DNA of 64,000 bases. Origin: Rhodanobacter sp. Its GTDB lineage: Bacteria > Pseudomonadota > Gammaproteobacteria > Xanthomonadales > Rhodanobacteraceae. The notes beneath the pieces were generated by a model, which had not been told where the DNA came from, searched no databases, and saw nothing but the letters and a program-made list of their open reading frames with translations. Numbering within the stretch: the stretch's first letter is position 1; each line of letters starts with the position of its first letter. The position numbers were made by a program, and so were the translations under genes. The stretch spans positions 1 through 64,000 of the forward strand of contig JANJTA010000034.1 of assembly GCA_024711345.1 (NCBI GenBank). The letters are read 5' to 3'. This document shows positions 18,778 to 27,785 of this stretch, piece by piece.

Positions 18778-20715
18778 ATGGCAATGATGGGCAACGACAT
18801 GGAATGTGCATCCATGGACGACAGTAGTCGCACCCTGGCAGGTCTTCCCGACGGTCCCCACGCGGTGAGTCTGCAGTCCGACGTGATGGTGACGATGCGT
18901 GACGGCGTCCGACTGGCGGTCGACCTGTACCTGCCGGTGACGCACGAGGCAGGCGCTGCGCCGCGCTGGCCCTGCCTGCTGGAGCGCACGCCGTACGACA
19001 AGTCCGGCACGGCGCAGTCGGACCTCGTCGCCGGGCAGCCGCAGCCGTTGTCCAAGCCGCAGATCGCGCGCTGGTTCGCCAGCCATGGCTTCGTGGTGGC
19101 GATGCAGGATTGCCGCGGCCGCTACCGCTCGCAGGGCGTGTTCACCAAGTACACCAACGAGGCCGTGGACGGCTACGACACGCTGGCGTGGCTGGCGGCG
19201 CAGCCGTGGAGCGACGGCCGCGTGCTGACCCAGGGCCTGTCGTACTGCGCCCATGTGCAGACCGCACTGGGCAGCCTGGCGCCGACGGCGCTGGCCGCAC
19301 AGTTCGTCGACTCCGGCGGGTTCTCCAACGCCTACCACGGCGGCATTCGCCAGGGTGGCGCGTTCGAGCTCAAGCAGGCGACCTGGGCCTACAAGCACGC
19401 CTTGTTGAGCCCGCGCACGCAACAGGATCCACTGCGCAAGGCGGCGCTGCAGGCGCAGGACATCCGCGCCTGGTTCCGGCGCATGCCGTGGGCGCGCGGC
19501 GACTCGCCGGTCAGCGCCGCGCCGGAGTACGAGGACTATCTGTTCGAGCAATGGGAGCACGGCGACTTCGGCCCCTACTGGCAACAGGTGGAGCTGTGCG
19601 GCGAGCGGCACTACGACGATTATGCCGACGTTCCGATGGTGCACATGTCGAGCTGGTACGACCCGTACGTGCGCACCGCCACCGACAACTACCTGGGCCT
19701 GTCGCGGCGCAAGCGCGGGCCGGTGCATCTGGTGATGGGACCGTGGACCCACGGCCGTCGCTCGGAGTCGTTCTCCGGCGACGTCGATTTCGGTCTCCAG
19801 TCGACCCTGGACGCGGCCTTCGGCGGCTCGTTCTACGAACTGCGCCGGGCCTGGTACGACTACGTGCTGGGACGCGGCGCCGACAACCCGTTCGCGCGCG
19901 GCCGCGTGTCGATCTTCGTGATGGGGGGCGGCAGCGGCCGGCGCAACGCGGACGGCCGGCTGCAGCATGGCGGGCGCTGGCTGCATGCCGACGACTGGCC
20001 GTTGCCCGGCACCGCCACGCAGGCGTGGCACTTGCACGCCAGTGGCCGGCTCGACCCGACGCCGTCCGCAGCGCCGTCTGCCGCGCTGGACTATGTCTAC
20101 GATCCGGCCGACCCGGTACCGACCATCGGCGGCACCATCACCTCGGCCGACGTGATCATGCCGCCGGGCGCGTTCGACCAGCGCGACGACGCCCGCTTTT
20201 TCGGCTGCAGCGGCACCGGCCGCGACCTCGGCGAACGCGATGACGTGCTGTGCTTCCGCAGTGCGCCGCTGGCGCAGGACGTGGAGATCGCCGGGACGAT
20301 CCGCGCACGGCTGTTCGTGTCGTCCGACTGCGTGGACACCGACATCACGATCAAGCTGATCGACGAGTACCCGCCCAGCGCGGACTACCCGCAAGGTTTC
20401 GCCATGAACCTCAGCGACGGCATCCTGCGCCTGCGCTACCGCGACTCGTGGGAGCAGCCACGCCTGCTGGTGCCGGGCGAGGTGGTCGAGATCGAAGTGG
20501 AAGCCTTCGCCACGGCCAACCGTTTCGCCGCCGGGCACCGCATCCGGCTGGACGTGTCCAGCAGCAACTATCCGCATTTCGATCTCAACCCGAACACCGA
20601 TGCCGCACCGGGCCGCTGGAGCGAGGCGCGGGTGGCGCACAACCGCGTGCACATGGATCGCGCGCATCCGTCGCAGTTGCTGTTGCCGGTGCTGCCGCTG
20701 CGCGAGGGCGACTGA
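18778..20715 (+). CDS. CocE/NonD-type serine hydrolase (S15, X-Pro dipeptidyl-peptidase fold)
   Basis: A 645-residue alpha/beta hydrolase of the S15 family, which includes X-Pro dipeptidyl-peptidases, alpha-amino acid ester hydrolases and acylases. Ser155 lies in GLSYCAH; family members more often have GxSYxG, so the residues after Tyr are unusual. The catalytic Asp is expected in SSWYDPY, and His325 lies in MGPWTHG. The C-terminal jelly-roll domain (about 420-640) carries LDVSSSNYPHFDLNPNT. No signal peptide is seen, so the enzyme is probably cytoplasmic and acts on what the preceding permease brings in. Several in-frame ATGs (18778-18811) are possible starts. Confidence 0.82.
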   Translation: MAMMGNDMECASMDDSSRTLAGLPDGPHAVSLQSDVMVTMRDGVRLAVDLYLPVTHEAGAAPRWPCLLERTPYDKSGTAQSDLVAGQPQPLSKPQIARWFASHGFVVAMQDCRGRYRSQGVFTKYTNEAVDGYDTLAWLAAQPWSDGRVLTQGLSYCAHVQTALGSLAPTALAAQFVDSGGFSNAYHGGIRQGGAFELKQATWAYKHALLSPRTQQDPLRKAALQAQDIRAWFRRMPWARGDSPVSAAPEYEDYLFEQWEHGDFGPYWQQVELCGERHYDDYADVPMVHMSSWYDPYVRTATDNYLGLSRRKRGPVHLVMGPWTHGRRSESFSGDVDFGLQSTLDAAFGGSFYELRRAWYDYVLGRGADNPFARGRVSIFVMGGGSGRRNADGRLQHGGRWLHADDWPLPGTATQAWHLHASGRLDPTPSAAPSAALDYVYDPADPVPTIGGTITSADVIMPPGAFDQRDDARFFGCSGTGRDLGERDDVLCFRSAPLAQDVEIAGTIRARLFVSSDCVDTDITIKLIDEYPPSADYPQGFAMNLSDGILRLRYRDSWEQPRLLVPGEVVEIEVEAFATANRFAAGHRIRLDVSSSNYPHFDLNPNTDAAPGRWSEARVAHNRVHMDRAHPSQLLLPVLPLREGD

Positions 20716-20790
20716 GCGCGGTGCCGGCTTCCATCGCGATCGTGTACGTTCACAGGCAGCCCATTCATAGCCGCCAGGTACCGCCCAGCC

Positions 20791-21723
20791 ATGAGACTCG
20801 ACAACATCAAGACGCTGGAAGCCTTCCGCGAGATCATCCAGCTTGGTTCGGTGACGGCGGCGGCGCGCAGCCTGGGTTTTAGCCAGCCGGCGGTCAGCCG
20901 GCTGCTGGCGCAGTTCGAAGCCGAGTTGGGCTTCAAGCTGTTCCATCGCAGCAAAGGCCGGCTGCTGCCGACCTCGCAGGCGCTGATGCTGTTCGAGGAG
21001 GTGGATCTGGCCCTGCAGGGCATCGAGCGGATCAACGTGCTGGCCAAGGACATCCGCCAGACCAATGCCGGGCAACTGCGCGTGGTGGCGCCGCCGAGTT
21101 TCGCCGAAGGGCCGCTGGTGAAGCTGGTTGCCACCTTCCTGACGCTGCACCCGAAGATCCATATCAACATCGATTCGCGCACGCGGCCGACCGTGATGAA
21201 ACTGGTCGCCACGCGCACCGCCGACTGCGGTTTCGGCAAGTTGCCGCTGGATCATCCCGGGATCCGCCTGCGGCCGCTGATCAGCAGCCCCACAGTCTGC
21301 GTGCTGCCGCCTGCGCATCCGCTGTCGGCGGGCAAGCGTGCCATCGGCGCCAGGGAGCTGGCCGGCGAACCGCTCATCCTGGTCGGCCACCGCGGTGGCG
21401 ACACCCGCATGCGGATCAGCCAGGCGTTCCAGCAGGCCGGCGTGCATCCGGATGTGCGGCTGGAAACCCACAACGTCGGCGCGGCCTGCGCGTTGGCAGC
21501 CGAGGGCATCGGCATCGCCATCGTCAACGAACTGCTGTCGCGCCGCTCGCTGTGGACCGGCGTGTGCATCCGCCGTTTCGCGCCGGCGATCGAGCAGGAG
21601 TACGTGTTCATGTCGTCGGCTAATGTGCGCGAGACGCCGTTGACCGAAGCGTTCTATCTGCATTGTCGCGCAGCGTTGTCGGGGCGGACGCGGTCGAAGT
21701 CGCGCGAGGCACGATCGGCATGA
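20791..21723 (+). CDS. LysR-family regulator of the 14-24 kb island
   Basis: A 310-residue LysR-type factor with an N-terminal helix-turn-helix (IKTLEAFREIIQLGSVTAAARSLGFSQ then PAVSRLLAQFEAELG, residues 5-46) and an effector-binding domain from about 90. It is transcribed with the receptor, permease, hydrolase and downstream peptidase. Its position inside the operon and the AT-rich dyad at 14372-14415 suggest that it controls the island. The effector is not evident, but would likely be an imported peptide or amino acid. Confidence 0.88.
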   Translation: MRLDNIKTLEAFREIIQLGSVTAAARSLGFSQPAVSRLLAQFEAELGFKLFHRSKGRLLPTSQALMLFEEVDLALQGIERINVLAKDIRQTNAGQLRVVAPPSFAEGPLVKLVATFLTLHPKIHINIDSRTRPTVMKLVATRTADCGFGKLPLDHPGIRLRPLISSPTVCVLPPAHPLSAGKRAIGARELAGEPLILVGHRGGDTRMRISQAFQQAGVHPDVRLETHNVGAACALAAEGIGIAIVNELLSRRSLWTGVCIRRFAPAIEQEYVFMSSANVRETPLTEAFYLHCRAALSGRTRSKSREARSA

Positions 21724-21757
21724 TGCCGCTTCCACTCACCCAGGAGTACCGGCCCGG

Positions 21758-24208
21758 ATGATCCGAGCATGGCTGTTCCCGATATTGGCGATGCTGACGG
21801 CAAGCGCGGCGGCACAGACGCCGCCGACCTACCGGCAGCCACCTGCGCAGATCCTGGCGCTGGCGGATGCGCCGGCGGCACCCGAGGTGATCAGCGACAG
21901 CCGCCAGACGGTCCTGGTGCTGCTGGAACAGGACGCCTATCCGCCGCTGGCCGAGCTGTCCGCGCCGGAACTGCGCCTGGGCGGGCTGCGCATCGATCCG
22001 CGCACGCACGTCGCCAACACCATCACGCTCAGCGACAACCGCCCGGTCCGGCTCGCCTACAGCCGCGGACTGGCATTGCAGCGGGTCGATGCGACGGGTC
22101 CCGTCCCGGTCAGCGGGTTGCCGCCGCGGGCGCGGCTGGCGTACTTCACCTGGTCGCCCGACGAAACCCGCCTGGCCTTCACCCACATGGCCGACGAGGG
22201 TGTCGAGATCTGGGTGCTCGATCTGGCCAGCGCCAGCGCGCGCCGGCTCACCGACGCGCGCGCCAATGCCAGCCTGGGCAACCCGATCACCTGGTTCAAG
22301 GACGGCCGTGCGCTGCTGGTGCGGATGCTGCCGGAGTCGCCGCGGGCGCTGACCGATGCGCAGGCGGCGATCCCGGCCGGGCCGGTCATCAGCGTCAGCG
22401 ATGGCAGCAAGGCATCGAACCGCACCTATCAGGACATGCTGGCGGGCCCGGTCGATGACGCCAACTTCGAGGCGCTGACCACCTCGGTGCTGGTGCGGGT
22501 GCCGCTGCAGGGCGCGACCAGTCGCTGGGCCGGGCCGGGCATGTATCGCAGCACGCAGTTCTCGCCGGACGGGTCGTATCTGCTGGTCGACTCGCTGCAA
22601 CGACCGTTCTCGCGCCGCGCGCCACTGGACCGGTTTCCTGCGCGCCACGACTTGCTCGATCGTGACGGCAAACCGGTGCTGACCGTGGCGCAGGCGCCGC
22701 GCAGCGACAACCTGCCGCGCGGGCGCATGGCGGTACGGGAAGGCCGGCGCAGCCTGGGCTGGCGCGCCGATGCCGCGGCGACCCTGGTCTGGGTCGAGGC
22801 TCTCGATCGCGGCGATCCGGCCAGCCCGGCCGCGTTTCGCGACGGGCTGTATGACTGGGCGGCACCGTTCAACGCCGTGCCGCGCCTGTTGCTGAAGACA
22901 ATCAACCGCTTCAAGAGCGTGTTCTGGGGTGACGACGACCATGCCGTCGTCGACGATGAATGGTGGGACACGCGCGAGACCCGCACCTACGTGTTTTCTC
23001 CGGCGCATCCGGCGTCGCCGCGGTTGCTGTTCCCGCGTGATGCGCAGGATCGTTATGCCGACCCGGGTCGTTTTTCGATGATTCGCAATGGCCAGGGTGA
23101 ATCGGTACTGCGCCTGGACGGCGATCGTGCCTGGCTGGTCGGCGAGGGCTACAGTGCCGAGGGGCAGTTCCCGTTCGTCGACCGGATCGATCTGGCCACC
23201 GGGCAGCGCCAGCGCCTGTACCGTTCTGCCTTGCGCCACCGCGCCGAAACCATCGTGGAGCTGGCCGGCACCGCGGCCACCACCGCCCTGGTGCGGATCG
23301 AATCACCCAGCGATTACCCCGATTACTACCTGCGCACTCTGGCGACGACCGCGCCGCCACGGCAGCTGACCCGCTTCGGTGCACCCTATCCATCGCTGCG
23401 CGGCGTGCACAAGCAGCTGCTCGACTATCGGCGCGCCGACGGTGTGGGATTGAGCGGCGTGCTGTATCTGCCGGCTGGCTACGACCGCCGCGGCAAGGAT
23501 AAGCTGCCGTTGCTGATCTGGGCCTACCCGGTCGAATACAAGGACAAGGGCAGTGCCGCGCAGGTCACGGCCAACCCGAACCGCTTCACGCGGCTCGACT
23601 TCAAATCGCCGGTGTACTGGGTCACCCGTGGCTATGCGGTGCTCGACCAGGCCGCCTTCCCGATCGTCGGCACGGGCGGGAGCGAGCCCAACGACACCTA
23701 TCTGCCGCAGTTGCTGGCCAACGCCAAGGCTGCGATCGATGCAGTGGATGCGCTCGGTTACATCGACCGACGACGGGTCGCCATCGGCGGGCATTCCTAC
23801 GGTGCGTTCATGGTCGCCAACCTGCTGACCCATACCGACTGGTTTGCCGCCGGCATCGCGCGCAGCGGTGCCTACAACCGCACGCTGACCCCATTCGGTT
23901 TTCAGCGCGAGGAACGCACCTACTGGCAGGCCCCCGAGGTCTACGAACGCATGTCGCCGTTCCTGCATGCCGGGCGGATGAAAACGCCGCTGCTGCTGAT
24001 CCACGGCCAGGACGACGGCAACGCCGGCACCCATACGATGCAGAGCGAGCGCTACTTCGACGCGCTGAAGGCGTTGGGCGCGCCGGCGCGCCTGGTGTTG
24101 CTGCCGCGCGAGAGCCATGCCTACCGCGCGCGAGAGTCGGTACTGCACGTGCTGTGGGAGCAGGACCAGTGGCTGGAACGCCATGTCCGGCAGCGACCTG
24201 ACGGCTAG
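21758..24208 (+). CDS. Exported S9-family peptidase, glutamyl-endopeptidase-like (S9D)
   Basis: An 816-residue peptidase with a signal peptide (IRAWLFPILAMLTASAAA, cut near residue 21), a beta-propeller region (about 40-560) and a C-terminal alpha/beta hydrolase. The catalytic triad is visible: Ser680 in GGHSYGAF, Asp752 or Asp753 in HGQDDGNAGT, and His787 in RESHAYR. The region ARSGAYNRTLTPFGFQREERTYW is nearly the same as in plant chloroplast glutamyl endopeptidase (CGEP), the reference of subfamily S9D, which cuts after Glu. This suggests cleavage of glutamate-containing peptides in the periplasm. It lies 34 bases after the LysR gene. Confidence 0.85.
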   Translation: MIRAWLFPILAMLTASAAAQTPPTYRQPPAQILALADAPAAPEVISDSRQTVLVLLEQDAYPPLAELSAPELRLGGLRIDPRTHVANTITLSDNRPVRLAYSRGLALQRVDATGPVPVSGLPPRARLAYFTWSPDETRLAFTHMADEGVEIWVLDLASASARRLTDARANASLGNPITWFKDGRALLVRMLPESPRALTDAQAAIPAGPVISVSDGSKASNRTYQDMLAGPVDDANFEALTTSVLVRVPLQGATSRWAGPGMYRSTQFSPDGSYLLVDSLQRPFSRRAPLDRFPARHDLLDRDGKPVLTVAQAPRSDNLPRGRMAVREGRRSLGWRADAAATLVWVEALDRGDPASPAAFRDGLYDWAAPFNAVPRLLLKTINRFKSVFWGDDDHAVVDDEWWDTRETRTYVFSPAHPASPRLLFPRDAQDRYADPGRFSMIRNGQGESVLRLDGDRAWLVGEGYSAEGQFPFVDRIDLATGQRQRLYRSALRHRAETIVELAGTAATTALVRIESPSDYPDYYLRTLATTAPPRQLTRFGAPYPSLRGVHKQLLDYRRADGVGLSGVLYLPAGYDRRGKDKLPLLIWAYPVEYKDKGSAAQVTANPNRFTRLDFKSPVYWVTRGYAVLDQAAFPIVGTGGSEPNDTYLPQLLANAKAAIDAVDALGYIDRRRVAIGGHSYGAFMVANLLTHTDWFAAGIARSGAYNRTLTPFGFQREERTYWQAPEVYERMSPFLHAGRMKTPLLLIHGQDDGNAGTHTMQSERYFDALKALGAPARLVLLPRESHAYRARESVLHVLWEQDQWLERHVRQRPDG

Positions 24209-24467
24209 GTACCCGCATCCGGTCCGGCGCGTGTCCGGTTCGTCGAGGTGCGGTGGCCGGGAGCCGCAGTGCGGTCACTTCTGGTTCGCTGCGGGTGGAC
24301 AGCTGAAACGATACCGCTGCGGTGGTGCCGTGAACGCGAGCGGCGGCGTTGCGCCGAGCCATCACCGCCGCGCCGTCGAGGTGCAATCGCGTATGGCCGC
24401 AGGCAGCAGCGATAGGCGTACCGTGCGTGGTTTGCGATTATGCGGTCTGCTGTCTGCCGATGTCGCC
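24209..24467. other. Intergenic region, nothing recognised
   Basis: The 259 bases between the S9D peptidase and pssA contain in-frame extensions of neighbouring frames but no gene-like start with a ribosome-binding site. I see no strong hairpin or repeat and no clear promoter. The last 40 bases presumably hold the pssA leader. Confidence 0.4.
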
Positions 24468-25859
24468 ATGAACAAGCTGATCACCGCACCGGGCCGTCTC
24501 GCGCGCCGCATGCTGCCGTTCCGGCGCAGGCCGCAGACGCACGCCGACCTGCCGTTCTTCGCGGTGCCGGCCGACGCCATCGCCGTGTTGCCGGATCCTG
24601 GCGCGTTCCGCCAGACGCTGCTGCGGCTGATCGCGCAGGCCAGCCGGCGCATCGTGATCGTGGCGCTGTACCTGCAGGACGACGACGGCGGCCGCGAGGT
24701 GCTCGATGCGTTGTACGCGGCGAAGGCGCGGCTACCGGCGTTGCAGATATCGGTGTTCGTCGACTGGCATCGTGCGCGGCGCGGCCTGATCGGCAAGCAG
24801 AAGAGCGAAGGCAATGCGGGCATGTACCGCGAGTACGCCGCGCGCTTCGGCCCGGGCGTCGACATCCACGGCGTGCCGGTGCAGAACCGCGAGCTGTTCG
24901 GCGTACTGCACCTGAAGGGTTTCATCATCGATGACGCGGTGCTGTACAGCGGCGCCAGCCTCAACGACGTCTACCTGGTCCGGCACGGACGCTACCGGCT
25001 CGACCGCTACCACCTGCTGCAGCATGCCGGGCTGGCCGATGCGATGGCCGGGTTCGTGCAGCGCCACTTTGTCGGTCGCGATGCCGTGCGGCGGCTGGAT
25101 CTGGCCGGAGTGCCGTCCACGAAATCACTGCAGCCGGCGATCCGCGAATTCCGCCAGCAGCTGCAGCGGGCGGCCTACGAGGTGCCGCCGGCGACGCTGG
25201 CCGGCGGCGAGGTCGCGGTGACGCCGCTGCTGGGCTTCGGCCGCGCCGACAACGCGCTGAACGAGGCGCTGCTGGAGCTGCTGCGCGGCGCCCGCGAGCG
25301 ACTGATCGTGTTGACGCCGTACTTCAACCTGCCGCGGCCGCTGCGGTTGCTGCTGGGCCGGCTGCTGCGGCGCGGCTGCCGCGTCGACATCATGGTCGGC
25401 GACAAGACCGCCAACGATTTCTACATTCCGCCGGGGCAGCCGTTCAAGACCATCGGCCTGTTGCCGTACCTGTACGAGAACAACCTGCGCCGCTTCGTGC
25501 GGGCACACCGCCGGCACATCGACAGCGGCCAGCTCAACGTGCACCTGTGGCGCGACGGCGACAACAGCTACCACCTGAAGGGCTTGTTCGTCGACGACGA
25601 GGTGGCGGTACTGACCGGCCACAACCTCAATCCGCGCGCGTGGTCGCTGGATCTGGAGAACGGCCTGGTGTTGCGCGATCCCGCCCACCTGCTGCAGGCG
25701 AAGCACGCGGCGGAGTGGGCGGCGCTGCGCCGGCATGCCACGCGGCTCAGCGACGACCGCGCGCTGGAAAGTCCGCGGCGCTACCCGGCCGAGGTGCGCC
25801 GGCTGTTGCGCCGGGTGAAGCGGGTCCGGCTGGACCGGCTGGTCAATCGCCTGCTGTAG
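24468..25859 (+). CDS. pssA: CDP-diacylglycerol-serine O-phosphatidyltransferase, PLD-type
   Basis: Makes phosphatidylserine from CDP-diacylglycerol and serine, the committed step to phosphatidylethanolamine. The 463-residue protein is of the E. coli PssA type, a phospholipase-D-fold enzyme and not the integral-membrane type. It has two HKD-like motifs: HLKGFIIDDAVLYSGASLNDVY near 148-169 and YHLKGLFVDDEVAVLTGHNLNPRAW near 364-388. GDKTANDFYIP is also shared with E. coli PssA (451 residues). The ATG at 24468 gives an N-terminus that fits the family. The TAG stop is formed by the GTAG head of a REP element. Confidence 0.95.
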   Translation: MNKLITAPGRLARRMLPFRRRPQTHADLPFFAVPADAIAVLPDPGAFRQTLLRLIAQASRRIVIVALYLQDDDGGREVLDALYAAKARLPALQISVFVDWHRARRGLIGKQKSEGNAGMYREYAARFGPGVDIHGVPVQNRELFGVLHLKGFIIDDAVLYSGASLNDVYLVRHGRYRLDRYHLLQHAGLADAMAGFVQRHFVGRDAVRRLDLAGVPSTKSLQPAIREFRQQLQRAAYEVPPATLAGGEVAVTPLLGFGRADNALNEALLELLRGARERLIVLTPYFNLPRPLRLLLGRLLRRGCRVDIMVGDKTANDFYIPPGQPFKTIGLLPYLYENNLRRFVRAHRRHIDSGQLNVHLWRDGDNSYHLKGLFVDDEVAVLTGHNLNPRAWSLDLENGLVLRDPAHLLQAKHAAEWAALRRHATRLSDDRALESPRRYPAEVRRLLRRVKRVRLDRLVNRLL

Positions 25860-25941
25860 GAGCTCGCTTGCGGGCGATGCTTCTGGAGCCGGCGTTCGGG
25901 ATTCGCAAAAAGCGGAGCATCGCCCGCGGGCAGGCTCCTGC
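25856..25941. repeat. GTAG-type REP doublet at the pssA stop codon
   Basis: The first unit starts with GTAG at 25856-25859 (GTAGGAGCTCGCTTGCGGGC and onward), and TAG at 25857-25859 terminates pssA. The facing unit is 25917-25941, GCATCGCCCGCGGGCAGGCT and onward to CTCCTGC. The units have diverged from each other more than in the other two doublets. The element fills most of the convergent gap to the GNAT gene, which ends at 25968. Confidence 0.85.
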
Positions 25942-25967
25942 GGTTCAGCCGGGCGGCGGCGTCAAGC

Positions 25968-26567
25968 CTAGGGCGCGGCCAGCCGGTTGAGCCGCATGCC
26001 CAGCCAGTTCCCCACGTTCGGCCACTCCTCGGCGAGGATGCTGAAGCAGACGGTGTTGCGCAGGCTGCCGTCGGTGCGGCGCTTGTGTGCGCGCAGCACA
26101 CCCTCGCGCTGCGCGCCGAGGCGCTCGATCGCGCGCAGCGAATCCTCGTTGTGCTCGTCGGCGTGGAAGGCCACTGCCACGCAGTCCAGCGTCTCGAACG
26201 CGTGCTCCAGCAGCAGGCGCTTGCAGGCGGTGTTGAGATACGTCCGCTGCCAGCGTTTCGCGTACCAGGTGTAGCCAATGGCCAACCGCGGCAGCGCGGC
26301 GTCGATCTCGTAGTAGCGGGTGCTGCCGACGATCTCGCCGCTGCCGGCCTCGCGCACGGCGAACGGCAGCATGTGTCCTTCGGCCTGGCCCTGCAACGCC
26401 TTCTCGACGTAACCGCGCGCCTGTCCCGGCGGCGGCACGCTGGTGACCGCGAGGTTCCACAGCTCGCCGTCGGCCGCGGCGGCCTCCAGTGCGGGCGCGT
26501 GGTCCAGGCTCAGGGGTTCCAGCACGACGTAATCGTCCTGCAGGCGGATCGGGGCGAACGGGTTCAT
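25968..26567 (-). CDS. GNAT-family N-acetyltransferase (RimJ/RimL-like)
   Basis: A 199-residue protein with the GNAT fold. The opening VVLEPLSLDHAPALEAAAAD, the strand GSTRYYEIDAALPRLAIGYTWYAKRWQRT and the acetyl-CoA-binding stretch near NTACKRLLLEHAFETLDC all fit the RimJ/RimL group. This group acetylates protein N-termini, amino acids or small molecules; the acceptor cannot be told. It starts 20 bases after the ydcH-like gene on the same strand and probably forms a two-gene unit with it. Confidence 0.82.
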   Translation of the reverse strand: MNPFAPIRLQDDYVVLEPLSLDHAPALEAAAADGELWNLAVTSVPPPGQARGYVEKALQGQAEGHMLPFAVREAGSGEIVGSTRYYEIDAALPRLAIGYTWYAKRWQRTYLNTACKRLLLEHAFETLDCVAVAFHADEHNEDSLRAIERLGAQREGVLRAHKRRTDGSLRNTVCFSILAEEWPNVGNWLGMRLNRLAAP

Positions 26568-26587
26568 GGGGATTCCGGTACGGTGTG

Positions 26588-26794
26588 CTAGGCGTCGAGG
26601 TCGGGGATCAGCTTGCTCTCGAGCCGGGCGATGTTGTCCTTCAACAGCAGCTTGCGCTTCTTCAGCCGGGTCAGCTGCAGCTCGTCGCGGCCGATCGACG
26701 AGGCGAGCTGCTCGATCGCCGCGTCCAGGTCGCGGTGTTCCATCCGCAACTCGGCCAGCAAATGGACGATCTCGGCGTGATCCTGAACCTGCAT
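26588..26794 (-). CDS. YdcH-like (DUF465) small coiled-coil protein
   Basis: A 68-residue acidic and basic helical protein with the DUF465 pattern: an N-terminal helix (VHLLAELRMEHRDLDAAIEQL), a turn (GRDELQ) and the basic stretch LKKRKLLLKDNIARLE. Members such as E. coli YdcH are small antiparallel helical hairpins of unknown role. Short length and the strongly conserved LKKRKLLLKD segment make the family call fairly safe. It is divergent from ttcA. Confidence 0.8.
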   Translation of the reverse strand: MQVQDHAEIVHLLAELRMEHRDLDAAIEQLASSIGRDELQLTRLKKRKLLLKDNIARLESKLIPDLDA

Positions 26795-26872
26795 GGGCGA
26801 GCGGGCGGTGGCTGGGGACGACTGGCCCAGTTTAACGCCGTTTTGCGGGCGGTAGTGCAGGGCGCAGCCGGC

Positions 26873-26878
26873 TACAAT
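26873..26878 (+). promoter_or_regulatory. Candidate -10 box (TACAAT) for ttcA-tyrB
   Basis: TACAAT lies 30 bases before the ttcA start, in an otherwise GC-rich gap. No good -35 hexamer is present 16-18 bases upstream, so this is a position-based suggestion only. Confidence 0.3.
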
Positions 26879-26907
26879 GGGAGTTCTTCCTCGCCCGATG
26901 GGTCCTC

Positions 26908-27780
26908 ATGTCCCTCCAGTTCGAGATCCCCCGTCCGCCGGCTGCCGAAAGCGGCAAGCTGGCCCGGCACCTGCGCCGCCAGGTCGGGCAGGCGATCGGC
27001 GACTTCGGCATGATCGAGGACGGCGACAAGGTGATGGTGTGCCTGTCCGGCGGCAAGGATTCCCATGCCCTGCTGGACCTGCTGCTGCAGTTGCAGGCGA
27101 AGGCGCCGGTGCGCTTCGAGCTGATCGCGGTGAACCTCGACCAGAAGCAGCCCGGCTTCCCCGAACAGGTGTTGCCGACGTACCTGAAGTCGCGCGGGGT
27201 GCCGTTCCACATCATCGAGCAGGACACCTACAGCACGGTGACGCGGGTGATCCCCGCCGGCAAGACCCTGTGCAGCCTGTGCTCGCGGCTGCGCCGCGGC
27301 GTGCTGTACACCTGGGCGGCGGACAACGGCATCACCAAGATCGCGCTGGGCCACCACCGCGACGACATCCTCGCCACGTTCTTCCTCAACCTGTTCTACC
27401 AGGCGCAACTGAAGGCGATGCCGCCGAAGCTGCGTTCGGACGACGGCCGCCACGTGGTGATCCGCCCGCTGGCGTATTGCCGCGAAAGCGACCTCGCCGA
27501 GTACGCGGCGCAGCGGCAGTTCCCGATCATCCCGTGCAACCTGTGCGGCTCGCAGGACAACCTGCAGCGCAAGGCGGTGCGGCGCATGCTGGACGAATGG
27601 GAACGCCAGCAGCCCGGGCGCAGCGAGAACATCTTCCGCGCGCTGGGCCATGTGTCGCCCTCGCACCTGGCCGACCGCGCGCTGTTCGATTTCGCGCTGG
27701 GCGCCTCGGCCGTGTGGCCGAGCGATGCGGCGGAGGCCGCGACCGCGCCCGGACATTTCTCCCATCCACCTGTCGAGTAA
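26908..27780 (+). CDS. ttcA: tRNA 2-thiocytidine(32) synthetase TtcA
   Basis: Thiolates cytidine 32 of certain tRNAs, using ATP activation and an iron-sulfur cluster. The 290-residue protein has the PP-loop SGGKDS at 47-52 and the CxxC motif at Cys122 and Cys125 ([11 protein letters not shown]), with a third conserved cysteine region [11 protein letters not shown] near 207-217. Length and motif order match E. coli TtcA (311 residues). The aminotransferase gene begins five bases after its stop, so they are co-transcribed. Confidence 0.96.
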   Translation: MSLQFEIPRPPAAESGKLARHLRRQVGQAIGDFGMIEDGDKVMVCLSGGKDSHALLDLLLQLQAKAPVRFELIAVNLDQKQPGFPEQVLPTYLKSRGVPFHIIEQDTYSTVTRVIPAGKTLCSLCSRLRRGVLYTWAADNGITKIALGHHRDDILATFFLNLFYQAQLKAMPPKLRSDDGRHVVIRPLAYCRESDLAEYAAQRQFPIIPCNLCGSQDNLQRKAVRRMLDEWERQQPGRSENIFRALGHVSPSHLADRALFDFALGASAVWPSDAAEAATAPGHFSHPPVE

Positions 27781-27785
27781 CCGCC

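Noticed and set aside
14469..21735. Very long antisense frames opposite the receptor (877 codons) and opposite the S15 hydrolase and LysR genes (988 codons)
   Set aside because: Same artefact of GC-rich coding sequence. Both are low-complexity and lack ribosome-binding sites or recognisable domains, while the plus-strand genes carry clear motifs.
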